Both the position numbers and the translations under genes were made by a program. From the NCBI RefSeq assembly GCF_008180195.1, contig NZ_VTAV01000002.1, positions 434,001 through 498,000 on the forward strand: a stretch of DNA of 64,000 bases, written 5' to 3'. The notes beneath the pieces were generated by a model that was not told the DNA's origin, ran no database searches, and saw nothing but the letters and a program-made list of their open reading frames with translations. Numbering within the stretch: the first letter of the stretch is position 1; each line of letters begins with the position of its first letter. This DNA is from Sphingobacterium phlebotomi. Its GTDB lineage: Bacteria > Bacteroidota > Bacteroidia > Sphingobacteriales > Sphingobacteriaceae. Below, piece after piece: positions 8,620 to 17,018 of this stretch.

Positions 8620-9987
8620 ATGGATGTTAAAACAAATAAGCAAATAAGAAACATGTTAAAGGGTTCGGTAATGATCCTTACCCTATGTTGTTTAGAAAGT
8701 TGTATGAATGTTAAAAATAAAACGATAGAAAACGAAGCTGTTGTAAACCTGACCACTTCGCCAAAAGGACATACGTTACATCACAATAGTGTCTTTTCTA
8801 AAGATGGACAATGGATTGTGTTTGACGGAAGAAACGATGATACAAAAATCGGGGAAACAGCTACGATAGGCATGGTTAATATCGAAACACGCGAAGAGCG
8901 GGTATTATACCAAACAACGAACCAGACAATCTATGGACCTGGTGTAGGAGCGGTATCTTTCAGTCCGGTTCAAGACGAAGTTATATTCATCCATGGTTTA
9001 CCAAATGCAAACGAGGAACGTCCTTACGACATATCTCGTCGCACAGGGATGTTAGTGGATATCCAGCAAGAAGGATCTGCGTTTCCGGCGGATGCAAGAG
9101 ATGTTTCAGCACCTTATGTGCCGGGCAGTCTTCGTGGGGGAACACATTCGCATTGCTGGAGTCCTGATGGTGCTATGCTCAGCTTTACTTATAACGATGA
9201 ATTGGTAGAACCAGACTTGAGAGTGGTTGGTGTTATGCTAAAACCAGAAGCCGATATCCTCGTTGATGAAAAACCCGGAAACTCAAATGGTCGATACTAT
9301 GCAGCCATTGTTTCTGATGTGGTAGCGAATCCTACTCCCGGCTCGGATGATATCAATAAAGCTTTTGATGAATGCTGGCTTTCTCCTGCTGCTGATGGAA
9401 CATCTGACGATTATTCCATAGCCTTTCAAGGCAATACTATAGATGAAAATGGTCAACTGGTAACGGAGATTTTTGTAGTGGAAATAGACAAAGAAAAAAT
9501 TTTGGCAGATAAGGATGCGGTTGGGAAAGCGGGAGAGCGCCCGAAAGTGCCGCGGGGCATTCGGCAGAAACGACTGACATACGGAGCAAATTTATCAGAC
9601 CTTAGGCATTGGCTTCGTTCGAGCCACGATGGAAAATATATCTATGCCTTGGCGAAGGACGAACAAGGAAATAACCAGGTGGTAAGATGTAACGTGCGTG
9701 ATGGGAAATTGTCTTTCGTGACGAATAATCCGTTTTCCATATCTTCTCCGTTTAATCTTTGTAAGGAAAGCAAGAAAATCACGTTTGTGGCGGAAAATAA
9801 TGTATTTGTCTATGATATGGATCGGAATGAAAGTATCCAACTCACCCGAAACGATTTAAAGGACCTACGAGTGGTGGGGGCACCGTCCTTTTCACCGGAT
9901 GGAGATTTTGTGGTGTACAATCAATATGAACGTATGGGAGATGAGGAATATCTACAAATAAAACGGGTCATTATTACCAAAAAGTAA
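8620..9987 (+). CDS. YidR-like (DUF3748) beta-propeller lipoprotein
   Basis: A 455-residue protein with an N-terminal hydrophobic segment and a possible lipobox LESC. The first ATG is used here; a second in-frame ATG at 8653 would give a more compact signal peptide. The rest is a TolB/PD40-like propeller that matches what I recall of Escherichia coli YidR (DUF3748): a start like LTTSPKGHTLHHNSVFSKDG, the block APYVPGSLRGGTHSHCWSPDG then LSFTYND, PGSDDINKAFDE, and PRGIRQKRLT. The family has no established activity as far as I know. Its place after the esterase suggests a glycan-binding or processing role, but that is inference. The stop codon lies inside the left arm of the terminator. Confidence 0.8.
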   Translation: MDVKTNKQIRNMLKGSVMILTLCCLESCMNVKNKTIENEAVVNLTTSPKGHTLHHNSVFSKDGQWIVFDGRNDDTKIGETATIGMVNIETREERVLYQTTNQTIYGPGVGAVSFSPVQDEVIFIHGLPNANEERPYDISRRTGMLVDIQQEGSAFPADARDVSAPYVPGSLRGGTHSHCWSPDGAMLSFTYNDELVEPDLRVVGVMLKPEADILVDEKPGNSNGRYYAAIVSDVVANPTPGSDDINKAFDECWLSPAADGTSDDYSIAFQGNTIDENGQLVTEIFVVEIDKEKILADKDAVGKAGERPKVPRGIRQKRLTYGANLSDLRHWLRSSHDGKYIYALAKDEQGNNQVVRCNVRDGKLSFVTNNPFSISSPFNLCKESKKITFVAENNVFVYDMDRNESIQLTRNDLKDLRVVGAPSFSPDGDFVVYNQYERMGDEEYLQIKRVIITKK

Positions 9988-10020
9988 TAGAGACGCTGCA
10001 CGCAGCGTCTCTATTACTTT
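9981..10020. terminator. Strong hairpin terminator, 19-bp perfect stem
   Basis: The left arm 9981-9999 and right arm 10002-10020 are perfectly complementary (AAAGTAATAGAGACGCTGC and its complement) and are followed by a short T-run. The arms flank two bases, so the top pairs must open to form a loop. It separates the first glycan locus from the sigma-factor locus. Confidence 0.9.
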
Positions 10021-10109
10021 TTGTCTGTTTACGTCTCTCCAGCCTAAATTTTTCCGTTTTCAAAATTATTTTAGATATTTACGCTAGCAAACAAAGTATA
10101 AACCTGTAA

Positions 10110-10703
10110 ATGTCCTTAAGATATAGACATAGCGAGCAAGAGCTGATTGAATTGCTTCGAATGGGCGACGAGAAAGCCTTCAAGGAATTGTATCGTTGTT
10201 ATTGGGATATCTTGTTGGATGGAGCTTTCAAAAGATTAGGGTCGATTGAGCAAGCCGAAGAAATTGTGCAGGATATTTTTGTGAGCTTGTATGTCCGACG
10301 GGGCGACCTCCATATCGCGACTTCCATTGAAGCATACCTTAAAAACGCCCTGAAGTTTAAGGTCTTTGACGTATTCCGCCGTCAAATTACACGCGAAAAA
10401 TACATCGATAATGCCTTGAAGAATTTGCATCATGATACCATTACACCCGAAGAGGCTTTGCAGATAAAAGAACTTAAAGAGAAAATCGATAACGTGACGA
10501 AAGAAATTCCGGAAAAGTGTCGGGAAGTTTTTTTGTTAAGTCGGGTCGAAAACCTTCCTCATAAAAAAATAGCGGAACTATTAGGTATTTCGGTCAGTAC
10601 GGTGGAAAAGCATATCAGCAAAGCTACTCGTATACTGCGTACCAATTTTAAGGAATACCATTTGGAAGTGGTTGTTTTGTTGGCTTATCTCTATCAGCAT
10701 TAA
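10110..10703 (+). CDS. ECF RNA polymerase sigma factor (FecI-like, Bacteroidota expansion family)
   Basis: A 197-residue sigma-70 family protein. Region 2 is seen in EKAFKELYRCYWDILLDGAF through QAEEIVQDIFVSLY. Region 4 is IPEKCREVFLLSRVENLPHKKIAELLGISVSTVEKHISKA, a helix-turn-helix. The C-terminus ends in a hydrophobic tail (VVVLLAYLYQ), usual in this family. It sits 67 bases before a FecR-type anti-sigma gene and is followed by a SusC with an STN signalling domain. The standard model is that substrate binding at SusC releases the sigma factor, which then transcribes the SusC/SusD operon. A strong terminator insulates it on the upstream side. Confidence 0.93.
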   Translation: MSLRYRHSEQELIELLRMGDEKAFKELYRCYWDILLDGAFKRLGSIEQAEEIVQDIFVSLYVRRGDLHIATSIEAYLKNALKFKVFDVFRRQITREKYIDNALKNLHHDTITPEEALQIKELKEKIDNVTKEIPEKCREVFLLSRVENLPHKKIAELLGISVSTVEKHISKATRILRTNFKEYHLEVVVLLAYLYQH

Positions 10704-10770
10704 AAAAAAGTTTATTTTGAATAGCGGTTTTTGATTTCCTATACGACTTTCTATTAGACAAGTCTCCGAT

Positions 10771-11928
10771 ATGGATCAAAAACGCTTAACTGAACTTATA
10801 AACAAAGTCCAAGAAGGAAGGGCAAACGAGGAAGAAATTCTTGCATTAGAAGATTTTTATGGACAATTTGAACAAAGGCCAGGTTATATGAAGCACCTGG
10901 ATACCCCTCAAAAAATTGCCTATGAAGAATTGATGTACGATCGCATTCACTCGGAAATACAGCATGTTCAGAAAGTAAAACATCTAAAAAGGCGTAAGGA
11001 AAAGATTATCAAATTTACGGTTGCCGCATCCATATTGTTTTTGTTGGGTGTAGCTTTGTACATTTATAGAGTACCACGTCCTGCAATCAAACAGCTGGAT
11101 ACGGTAGTTTCCTTGCCTATGGAAACCGAATCGGATAAAGATAGACCGGTTTTGACGCTGGCCAATGGTCAAAAAATAAGTTTGGATGATGCAGAAATTG
11201 GTGTCTTGTCGAGTGATGGGGATGTCATTATTCGTAAAACGGATGACGGACTGATTTCTTACGAAACCAAAAAGAATAACCCTAACCACGTGGAATATAA
11301 TTTGATGGAGATTCCGAGAGGTCAGACTTATCAGATTATATTGCCTGACGGAACAAAAGTATGGCTCAATGCCGTATCGTCGTTACGATATCCGTCTGCT
11401 TTTACCGGTAAGAATAGACCTGTGCAGCTTATAGGAGAAGGCTACTTTGAAGTTGCGGAAAATAAGCAGCAACCTTTTGTTGTCAAGACCGCCAGTCAAA
11501 CTATTGAAGTCTTGGGCACGCACTTTAATGTGAGTAGTTATTCCGACGAAAAATTAACGAAAACAACGCTTTTTGAAGGTAGGGTGAAGGTTCTTCACCA
11601 AGATAAATCGGTGATCCTTAAACCGGGTCAACAGGCCGCTACTATGCCACAACGTGCTGCTATCAATATTATTCCTGTGGATTTAGAAAACGTGTTGGCA
11701 TGGAGGAAAGGTGTTATTTTATTTGAAAATGCGGATATACAATCTATCATGCGGCACCTATCTAGAAAGTATGATATTGATGTGGAATATCGTGGAGAAA
11801 TACCGAATCAGAAGTTCGGCGGTGCATTCCAACAGTCTGCATCATTAAAAGAACTTTTAGGTTATTTAGAATCTTATGGTGATGTACGTTTTGAAATACA
11901 GGGAAGGAGGGTGATTGTTATGAAGTAA
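10771..11928 (+). CDS. FecR-type anti-sigma factor
   Basis: A 385-residue single-span inner-membrane protein. The cytoplasmic N-terminus (residues 1-78) would bind the sigma factor. A membrane helix lies at about 80-99 (FTVAASILFLLGVALYIY). The periplasmic part has a FecR domain with EIPRGQTYQIILPDGTKVWLNAVSSLRYP, GEGYFEV and VLGTHFNVSSY. It ends with a DUF4974-like domain (LENVLAWRKGVILFENADI and LKELLGYLESYG). It would pass the SusC signal to the sigma factor coded just upstream. Its distance from the sigma gene (67 bases) and the direction suggest one transcript. Confidence 0.93.
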   Translation: MDQKRLTELINKVQEGRANEEEILALEDFYGQFEQRPGYMKHLDTPQKIAYEELMYDRIHSEIQHVQKVKHLKRRKEKIIKFTVAASILFLLGVALYIYRVPRPAIKQLDTVVSLPMETESDKDRPVLTLANGQKISLDDAEIGVLSSDGDVIIRKTDDGLISYETKKNNPNHVEYNLMEIPRGQTYQIILPDGTKVWLNAVSSLRYPSAFTGKNRPVQLIGEGYFEVAENKQQPFVVKTASQTIEVLGTHFNVSSYSDEKLTKTTLFEGRVKVLHQDKSVILKPGQQAATMPQRAAINIIPVDLENVLAWRKGVILFENADIQSIMRHLSRKYDIDVEYRGEIPNQKFGGAFQQSASLKELLGYLESYGDVRFEIQGRRVIVMK

Positions 11929-11956
11929 AATGCACAACAATTGCTGAAAACGAGAA

Positions 11957-12003
11957 AAGAGGCGCAGCCACGCCTCTTCTAAGTGATACTGGTAGTCCAG
12001 TAT
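11957..12003. promoter_or_regulatory. Tandem hairpins in the FecR-SusC gap
   Basis: Two stems lie in tandem: AAGAGGCG/CGCCTCTT (11957-11964 with 11971-11978) and ATACTGG/CCAGTAT (11986-11992 with 11997-12003). Neither is followed by a T-run. They may form a weak terminator or attenuator that lowers read-through from the regulators into susC. Confidence 0.5.
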
Positions 12004-12056
12004 AGGCATCAATTTAATAGTTAATTGAAAACGCTAATAAATTAAACCTAATTCAA

Positions 12057-15000
12057 ATGTATAAATTTTTTACTGCATTTGGTTGCAGTTTTATTTCCCA
12101 TACTTCACTAATTTTTTTGTTAAGGATGAAGATCGTTATCGCCTTTTTTATATTATGCGTTCAAATGCAGGCGGTCGCTCGAGCGCAGACTGTCACGGTA
12201 CAGGTCGAAAACAAGACGTTAAAAGAAGTTTTTCAAGAAATAAGGAAACAGACAGCAATTAGCTTTTTATATAAAGAAAGCGATCTGCAAGGAAGTAAAT
12301 TGGTTACGGTTTCCATGAAGAATAGCCCCCTATTGGACGTGCTGGAAAAATGCTTTGCCGACCAACCCTTGACATACAAAATTGAAAAGAATTTTGTCGT
12401 TGTTAAGAAGAAGGACAACGTTTCTGCAAAACCAGAGAGGCTTCTTCAGTCGATAATAGTTAGCGGTATAGTCCGTTCCCCTGATAACCAACCGATACAA
12501 GGCGTCAACATTAGCGTGCAAAATAAATCGGCGCGCACATTTACGAATGAAAATGGTGCCTATAGCATCCCCGTAGATCCAAATGATATCCTTACTTTTT
12601 CTTTTGTTGGATATGCTGCCCAACGGCAGGCTGTTAAAGGGAGGAGCAGTATCAACATAGTTTTGCAACCTGTTGAGGAGGAAATTGATGATGTGGTGGT
12701 GATTGGATATGGTACGCAAAGTAAGCGAGAGCTAACGACTGCTATTTCACAGGTCACTGGAGGTGAATTAACAAAAGTAGTTGGTAATACGATATCTGCT
12801 TCATTGAAAGGTAAGGCTACCGGACTCCGAGTACACAATACGACTGGAGCTCCTGGAGCACAAGCAGAGATAACAATTCGAGGTGGTTCTTCCATCAATA
12901 AAAGTAATAGTCCACTAATATTGATTGATGGTATGCCTGGTTCGTTAGCTACTGTCCCACCTCAAGATGTTGAATCAATCGAGGTATTAAAGGATGCGGC
13001 TTCAACGGCAATATATGATGCTAGAGCTTCCAATGGTATTGTTTTGGTGACGACCAAATCTGGTAAAGAGGGGAAGACTAAAATTACGGGCAATGTTTTT
13101 TATGGTTATCAAAATGCAGGACGACGTATCGCTAGACTGAATGCTGAGGAATTTTTAAATATTGTACGCCCTGCTATCGAAAGGAGTGACTATCGGTCGT
13201 GGTTAACGTTAGCGCATCCGGCGGGAACAGGAAATGATGATCATAGTAACTTTAGTACGCGTTATTTGCAAAGTGGGGAGGACGTTCCGGTAGGCTGGCA
13301 ATCTATGCCGGATCCTTTAGATCCAACGAAGATGCTAATCTTTGAAAATACGGATGTTGAAGACAATGTTTTTCAGGGGGGGAATACGATGAATGCTCAT
13401 GTTACTGCAAGCGGCGGAACGGATAAATTGAAATATATGTCGAGTATTGGTTATACGAAAGATGAGGGGTTTGTAAAAATGAGTGACTGGGAAAATCTGA
13501 CAATTCGCTCCAATTTGTCATATAGCCTGTCGGAAAAGTTGACCCTGTATTCCAATTTAGGTTTTACGAGAAGCTATTCGAATGCGATTCACAACCAAGC
13601 GAATATTTTCTCGCGTAGTATTCATATGGCTCCCACGCTAAGAAGCATAATGTCTGACGGATCTTTACCCGGCGGACGGGATGCAAATTTCAATAATCCA
13701 TTGTATATCTTGGATAATATCGTTTATAACAACAACACGCTTCGGTTTGTTGGAAAAATGGGGTTGGAATGGAAAGTGATTGACGGATTGATTGCGAAGG
13801 TAGATGGATATTATAATCCAACCTATTCGCATAGAGAATATTTTCAAAAAGCAAACATGTACAACTCCCAGCGACCGGCCGAATACTTTGGAGATTTCGA
13901 TCAAAGTAGCCAATATGAAGCGACATTAAATTACGATAAAAATTGGGGCGACCACAAGATGAACGCTTTATTAGGACTGTCCTCATTGAGTTACAATATG
14001 TACGGTTATAGTGCGCAGGCGCAGGGAGGAAGTAGTGATGATATCATTACATTGAATGCGTCATCCGAATATCTAGGCGCAAGCTCTTCGCGAGAGCGGG
14101 AAAGGCTCTCTAGTACATTCGGGAGGATTTCATACGGATACATGTCCAAATATTTACTTTCGGCGTCGTTACGTATCGATGCATCTTCTAAATTCTCGAA
14201 CGATGGACGTGTTGGGTATTTTCCGGGAGTTTCCGCAGGTTATGTAATTAGCGAGGAGGACTTTCTTAAAGAAAGCGATTGGTTACGTTTTTTGAAGGTG
14301 AGAGCCAGTTACGGTTTAACAGGAAATAATGCTGTCGGAAGGTACGATTATCAAGGACTGTGGTCCATATCAAATATATACCATGGGGGGGCAGCGGCTA
14401 CACCTTCGTCTATTCCAAATCGTACGTTACGCTGGGAAAACTCAGCGCAGATAGACTTAGGACTAGATTTAGAGCTATTCCGGGATGGCATGGTTTCGAT
14501 GAATTTTGATTATTATAATAAAATAACAAATAACTTGTTGTTCAGTAAACCGTTGCCTAATACAAGCGGTTTTGGGAGTATAGAATCAAATGTTGGGAAA
14601 GTGCAATTTTATGGTTATGAAGCTGGAGCAACTATAAAATTGATTAGAAAACCCGCTATACAATGGCAAGTGGGAGCTAATATTAGCTATAACCTAAACA
14701 AGGTGTTAGAATTGCCGGACAATGGAATAGATGAAAATCGTATAGGAGGTATCCGATTTACCGATGGTAGTGGCGGTGTTGGGGGCATAGCTGAAGGGGA
14801 AAGATTGTACGGAATCGTAGGATACCGTACAGATTTTCTTATTGACAACGACGAGCAGGCTAGTGCAGCACGACATGATGACCGGGCTGGAGGCTGGGAT
14901 CCGACAACAAGAAATGCTACTCAGGGGAAGAAATTTGCTGGGGATTATGAATGGCAAGACCGAAATGGCGATAACCGAATCACAGCAGATGATCAATTTA

Positions 15001-15530
15001 TTCTAGGATATCATATCCCCACGACCACTGGCGGAATTAACACTACGCTAAATTATAAGGGTATTGAACTTTATGTATTGACTGATTTTGCGTTAGGCCA
15101 TCATATTTATGATAGGCAGATTAGTATGTTGAATGCGTATGGAGAAAACGGCTATATAGTTCCTACGAAAGATATACTTGATGCATGGAAAGAACCTGGA
15201 GATGCCGCGAATACTTGGGTGCCGAGATTTGACGTACAAGATGGAAGCAATTTGGGGCAATGGAATTGGTACAGGACCTCTAATTTAAATGTATATAAAG
15301 GGAATTATTTAGCCATTAGAGAAGTTAAACTTTCCTATGGATTTCCCTCGACTTCCCTCCAAAAGTATGGTTTGAACTCCCTGAGCTTATATGTTTCAGG
15401 ACTTAACTTACATTACTTTACAGCATATCCTGGCTACATCACAGAATACAGTGGTGGGAATAGAAATGCGGGAGATAATAACTATCCTAATCCGCGTGTC
15501 TTTACCGTAGGGTTAAATATCGGATTTTAA
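12057..15530 (+). CDS. SusC/RagA-family TonB-dependent transporter with STN signalling domain
   Basis: A 1157-residue outer-membrane transporter. The long N-terminal signal region fits this family; an alternative ATG lies at 12126. Residues about 45-118 are the STN domain (VTVQVENKTLKEVFQEIRK and SFLYKESDLQG) that contacts the FecR anti-sigma factor. Residues about 135-205 are the carboxypeptidase-like beta domain (VSGIVRSPDNQPIQGVNISV). The plug begins near VVVIGYGTQSKRELTTAIS and includes IRGGSSINKSNSPLILIDG and DAASTAIYDARASNGIVLVTTKSG. The barrel follows and ends with RVFTVGLNIGF. It would import oligosaccharide with the SusD protein coded 22 bases downstream. The STN domain and neighbouring regulators indicate self-induction by its substrate. 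Confidence 0.95.
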   Translation: MYKFFTAFGCSFISHTSLIFLLRMKIVIAFFILCVQMQAVARAQTVTVQVENKTLKEVFQEIRKQTAISFLYKESDLQGSKLVTVSMKNSPLLDVLEKCFADQPLTYKIEKNFVVVKKKDNVSAKPERLLQSIIVSGIVRSPDNQPIQGVNISVQNKSARTFTNENGAYSIPVDPNDILTFSFVGYAAQRQAVKGRSSINIVLQPVEEEIDDVVVIGYGTQSKRELTTAISQVTGGELTKVVGNTISASLKGKATGLRVHNTTGAPGAQAEITIRGGSSINKSNSPLILIDGMPGSLATVPPQDVESIEVLKDAASTAIYDARASNGIVLVTTKSGKEGKTKITGNVFYGYQNAGRRIARLNAEEFLNIVRPAIERSDYRSWLTLAHPAGTGNDDHSNFSTRYLQSGEDVPVGWQSMPDPLDPTKMLIFENTDVEDNVFQGGNTMNAHVTASGGTDKLKYMSSIGYTKDEGFVKMSDWENLTIRSNLSYSLSEKLTLYSNLGFTRSYSNAIHNQANIFSRSIHMAPTLRSIMSDGSLPGGRDANFNNPLYILDNIVYNNNTLRFVGKMGLEWKVIDGLIAKVDGYYNPTYSHREYFQKANMYNSQRPAEYFGDFDQSSQYEATLNYDKNWGDHKMNALLGLSSLSYNMYGYSAQAQGGSSDDIITLNASSEYLGASSSRERERLSSTFGRISYGYMSKYLLSASLRIDASSKFSNDGRVGYFPGVSAGYVISEEDFLKESDWLRFLKVRASYGLTGNNAVGRYDYQGLWSISNIYHGGAAATPSSIPNRTLRWENSAQIDLGLDLELFRDGMVSMNFDYYNKITNNLLFSKPLPNTSGFGSIESNVGKVQFYGYEAGATIKLIRKPAIQWQVGANISYNLNKVLELPDNGIDENRIGGIRFTDGSGGVGGIAEGERLYGIVGYRTDFLIDNDEQASAARHDDRAGGWDPTTRNATQGKKFAGDYEWQDRNGDNRITADDQFILGYHIPTTTGGINTTLNYKGIELYVLTDFALGHHIYDRQISMLNAYGENGYIVPTKDILDAWKEPGDAANTWVPRFDVQDGSNLGQWNWYRTSNLNVYKGNYLAIREVKLSYGFPSTSLQKYGLNSLSLYVSGLNLHYFTAYPGYITEYSGGNRNAGDNNYPNPRVFTVGLNIGF

Positions 15531-15552
15531 TCATTTTAACAATATTAGAATT

Positions 15553-17007
15553 ATGGGATTTTATATAAGAAGCGTAGGTATTACTATTATCTTTTTTATG
15601 TTGCAGGGATGTCAAAACCTAGATATTAAGCCTGACAGTAGTATCTCAAACGAGTCATATTGGAGTAGTGAAGCCGATGCAGAATCTGCATTAAATGGAC
15701 TTTATCTTAGAATGCGAAACTCTTTTACCGTTCATAACTGGATGTACTGGTTTGAATGTAGAACAGGTAATATCAGTGGGGGATTACAGCCCGGAGGAAT
15801 TCAATCATTTATTGATAATGCGCTCACACCTAATTTAACAGACGCTAATTGGCAGCCTTTTTATACGGTAATTTCTTTAGCGAACGCTATTATTCATAAT
15901 GCGGATCGGATAACGTTCTCTCAACCTTCCAGAAAAGATGATGTTAAATCACAGGCTTATTTTGTGAGGGCTTGGTGTTATTATAATCTTGTCAGATTAT
16001 GGGGAGAAGTGCCCATAGTGACTGCATTTATTGATTCAGATAATCATGAGCAGTTATTTCCTACTAGATCCGGCATCGATGAGGTGTTCCAATTGATTAA
16101 GGAAGATATAGGATTAGCGGATGATCTTAGTCCGGACAACACCCCAACGGAAAAGAGCAAAGCATCGAGAGCAGCAATTATGATGTTGAAAGCGGATATT
16201 TATCTTTGGCTAGCTAGAGTCCTTGGAGAAAGCAATGGCGCGCTACAGGTAGCTGACCGGGCAATAAACGAAGTTTTGTCAAGTAATACTTATCAACTTG
16301 CTGAAAATTATGAGAATATTTTTACGCAAGACGACAATAACGAAATCATATTCTCGATTTACTATGATCTTCTGGAGAACAGTAATCAATATGGTAGTTT
16401 ATTGGGGCAATCTAGGAGCCTCGTTCCACAAGCATATCAGAATAACCCCATCCCAGTGGGGTCTAATCATACTATGCAATTTTCTAATCTCTTTTATGAG
16501 CGATATCGCAACCGCACATCAAATGATGCGAGAGCGGAGGTCATTAGTCAGGATATGGAAATATCCGGAACCAATTTTCGATGGACGAATAAGTTTATGG
16601 GAGAGATGAATGGTAATATACGGGTCTTTACTTCTGATACACGTATATATAGACTCGCGGAAGCATATCTGTTTAAAGCAGAAATATTAGCAGAGCAAGG
16701 GCAATTCGTGGAGGCATTAAGCTATATCAACAGCGTAGTAAAGCGTGCTTATGGAATGGATGATTTTTATACCTCTGTCTCAAATAAAGAAGAGCTAAAT
16801 AACATTTTGTTGGAAGAAAGAATTATTGAGTTTGCGGGAGAATGTAAATCTTGGTTTGATATGATTCGTTTTGGAGAAGTTTTTAATAGGGTTCCTTCAT
16901 TAGCGGGACGAGAAAAGGATAAGCAAGGTAATGTTCTCTATTTCCCAGTTCATGTCAACTCTTTCTCGGCAAATCCAAATATTAAACAAACTCCTGGTTA
17001 TGAATAA
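15553..17007 (+). CDS. SusD/RagB-family glycan-binding lipoprotein
   Basis: A 484-residue lipoprotein with lipobox LQGC (Cys20) followed by the typical start NLDIKPDSSISNESYWSSEADAESALNGLY. SusD hallmarks follow: SQAYFVRAWCYYNLVRLWGEVPIVT, ASRAAIMMLKADIYLWLAR, IYRLAEAYLFKAEILAEQG, and the C-terminal ILLEERIIEFAGECKSWFDMIRFG. It pairs with the SusC coded immediately before it and should form the lid of the importer. Length is in the usual range. The substrate is not evident from sequence. Confidence 0.95.
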   Translation: MGFYIRSVGITIIFFMLQGCQNLDIKPDSSISNESYWSSEADAESALNGLYLRMRNSFTVHNWMYWFECRTGNISGGLQPGGIQSFIDNALTPNLTDANWQPFYTVISLANAIIHNADRITFSQPSRKDDVKSQAYFVRAWCYYNLVRLWGEVPIVTAFIDSDNHEQLFPTRSGIDEVFQLIKEDIGLADDLSPDNTPTEKSKASRAAIMMLKADIYLWLARVLGESNGALQVADRAINEVLSSNTYQLAENYENIFTQDDNNEIIFSIYYDLLENSNQYGSLLGQSRSLVPQAYQNNPIPVGSNHTMQFSNLFYERYRNRTSNDARAEVISQDMEISGTNFRWTNKFMGEMNGNIRVFTSDTRIYRLAEAYLFKAEILAEQGQFVEALSYINSVVKRAYGMDDFYTSVSNKEELNNILLEERIIEFAGECKSWFDMIRFGEVFNRVPSLAGREKDKQGNVLYFPVHVNSFSANPNIKQTPGYE

Positions 17008-17018
17008 TATGAATAGTT

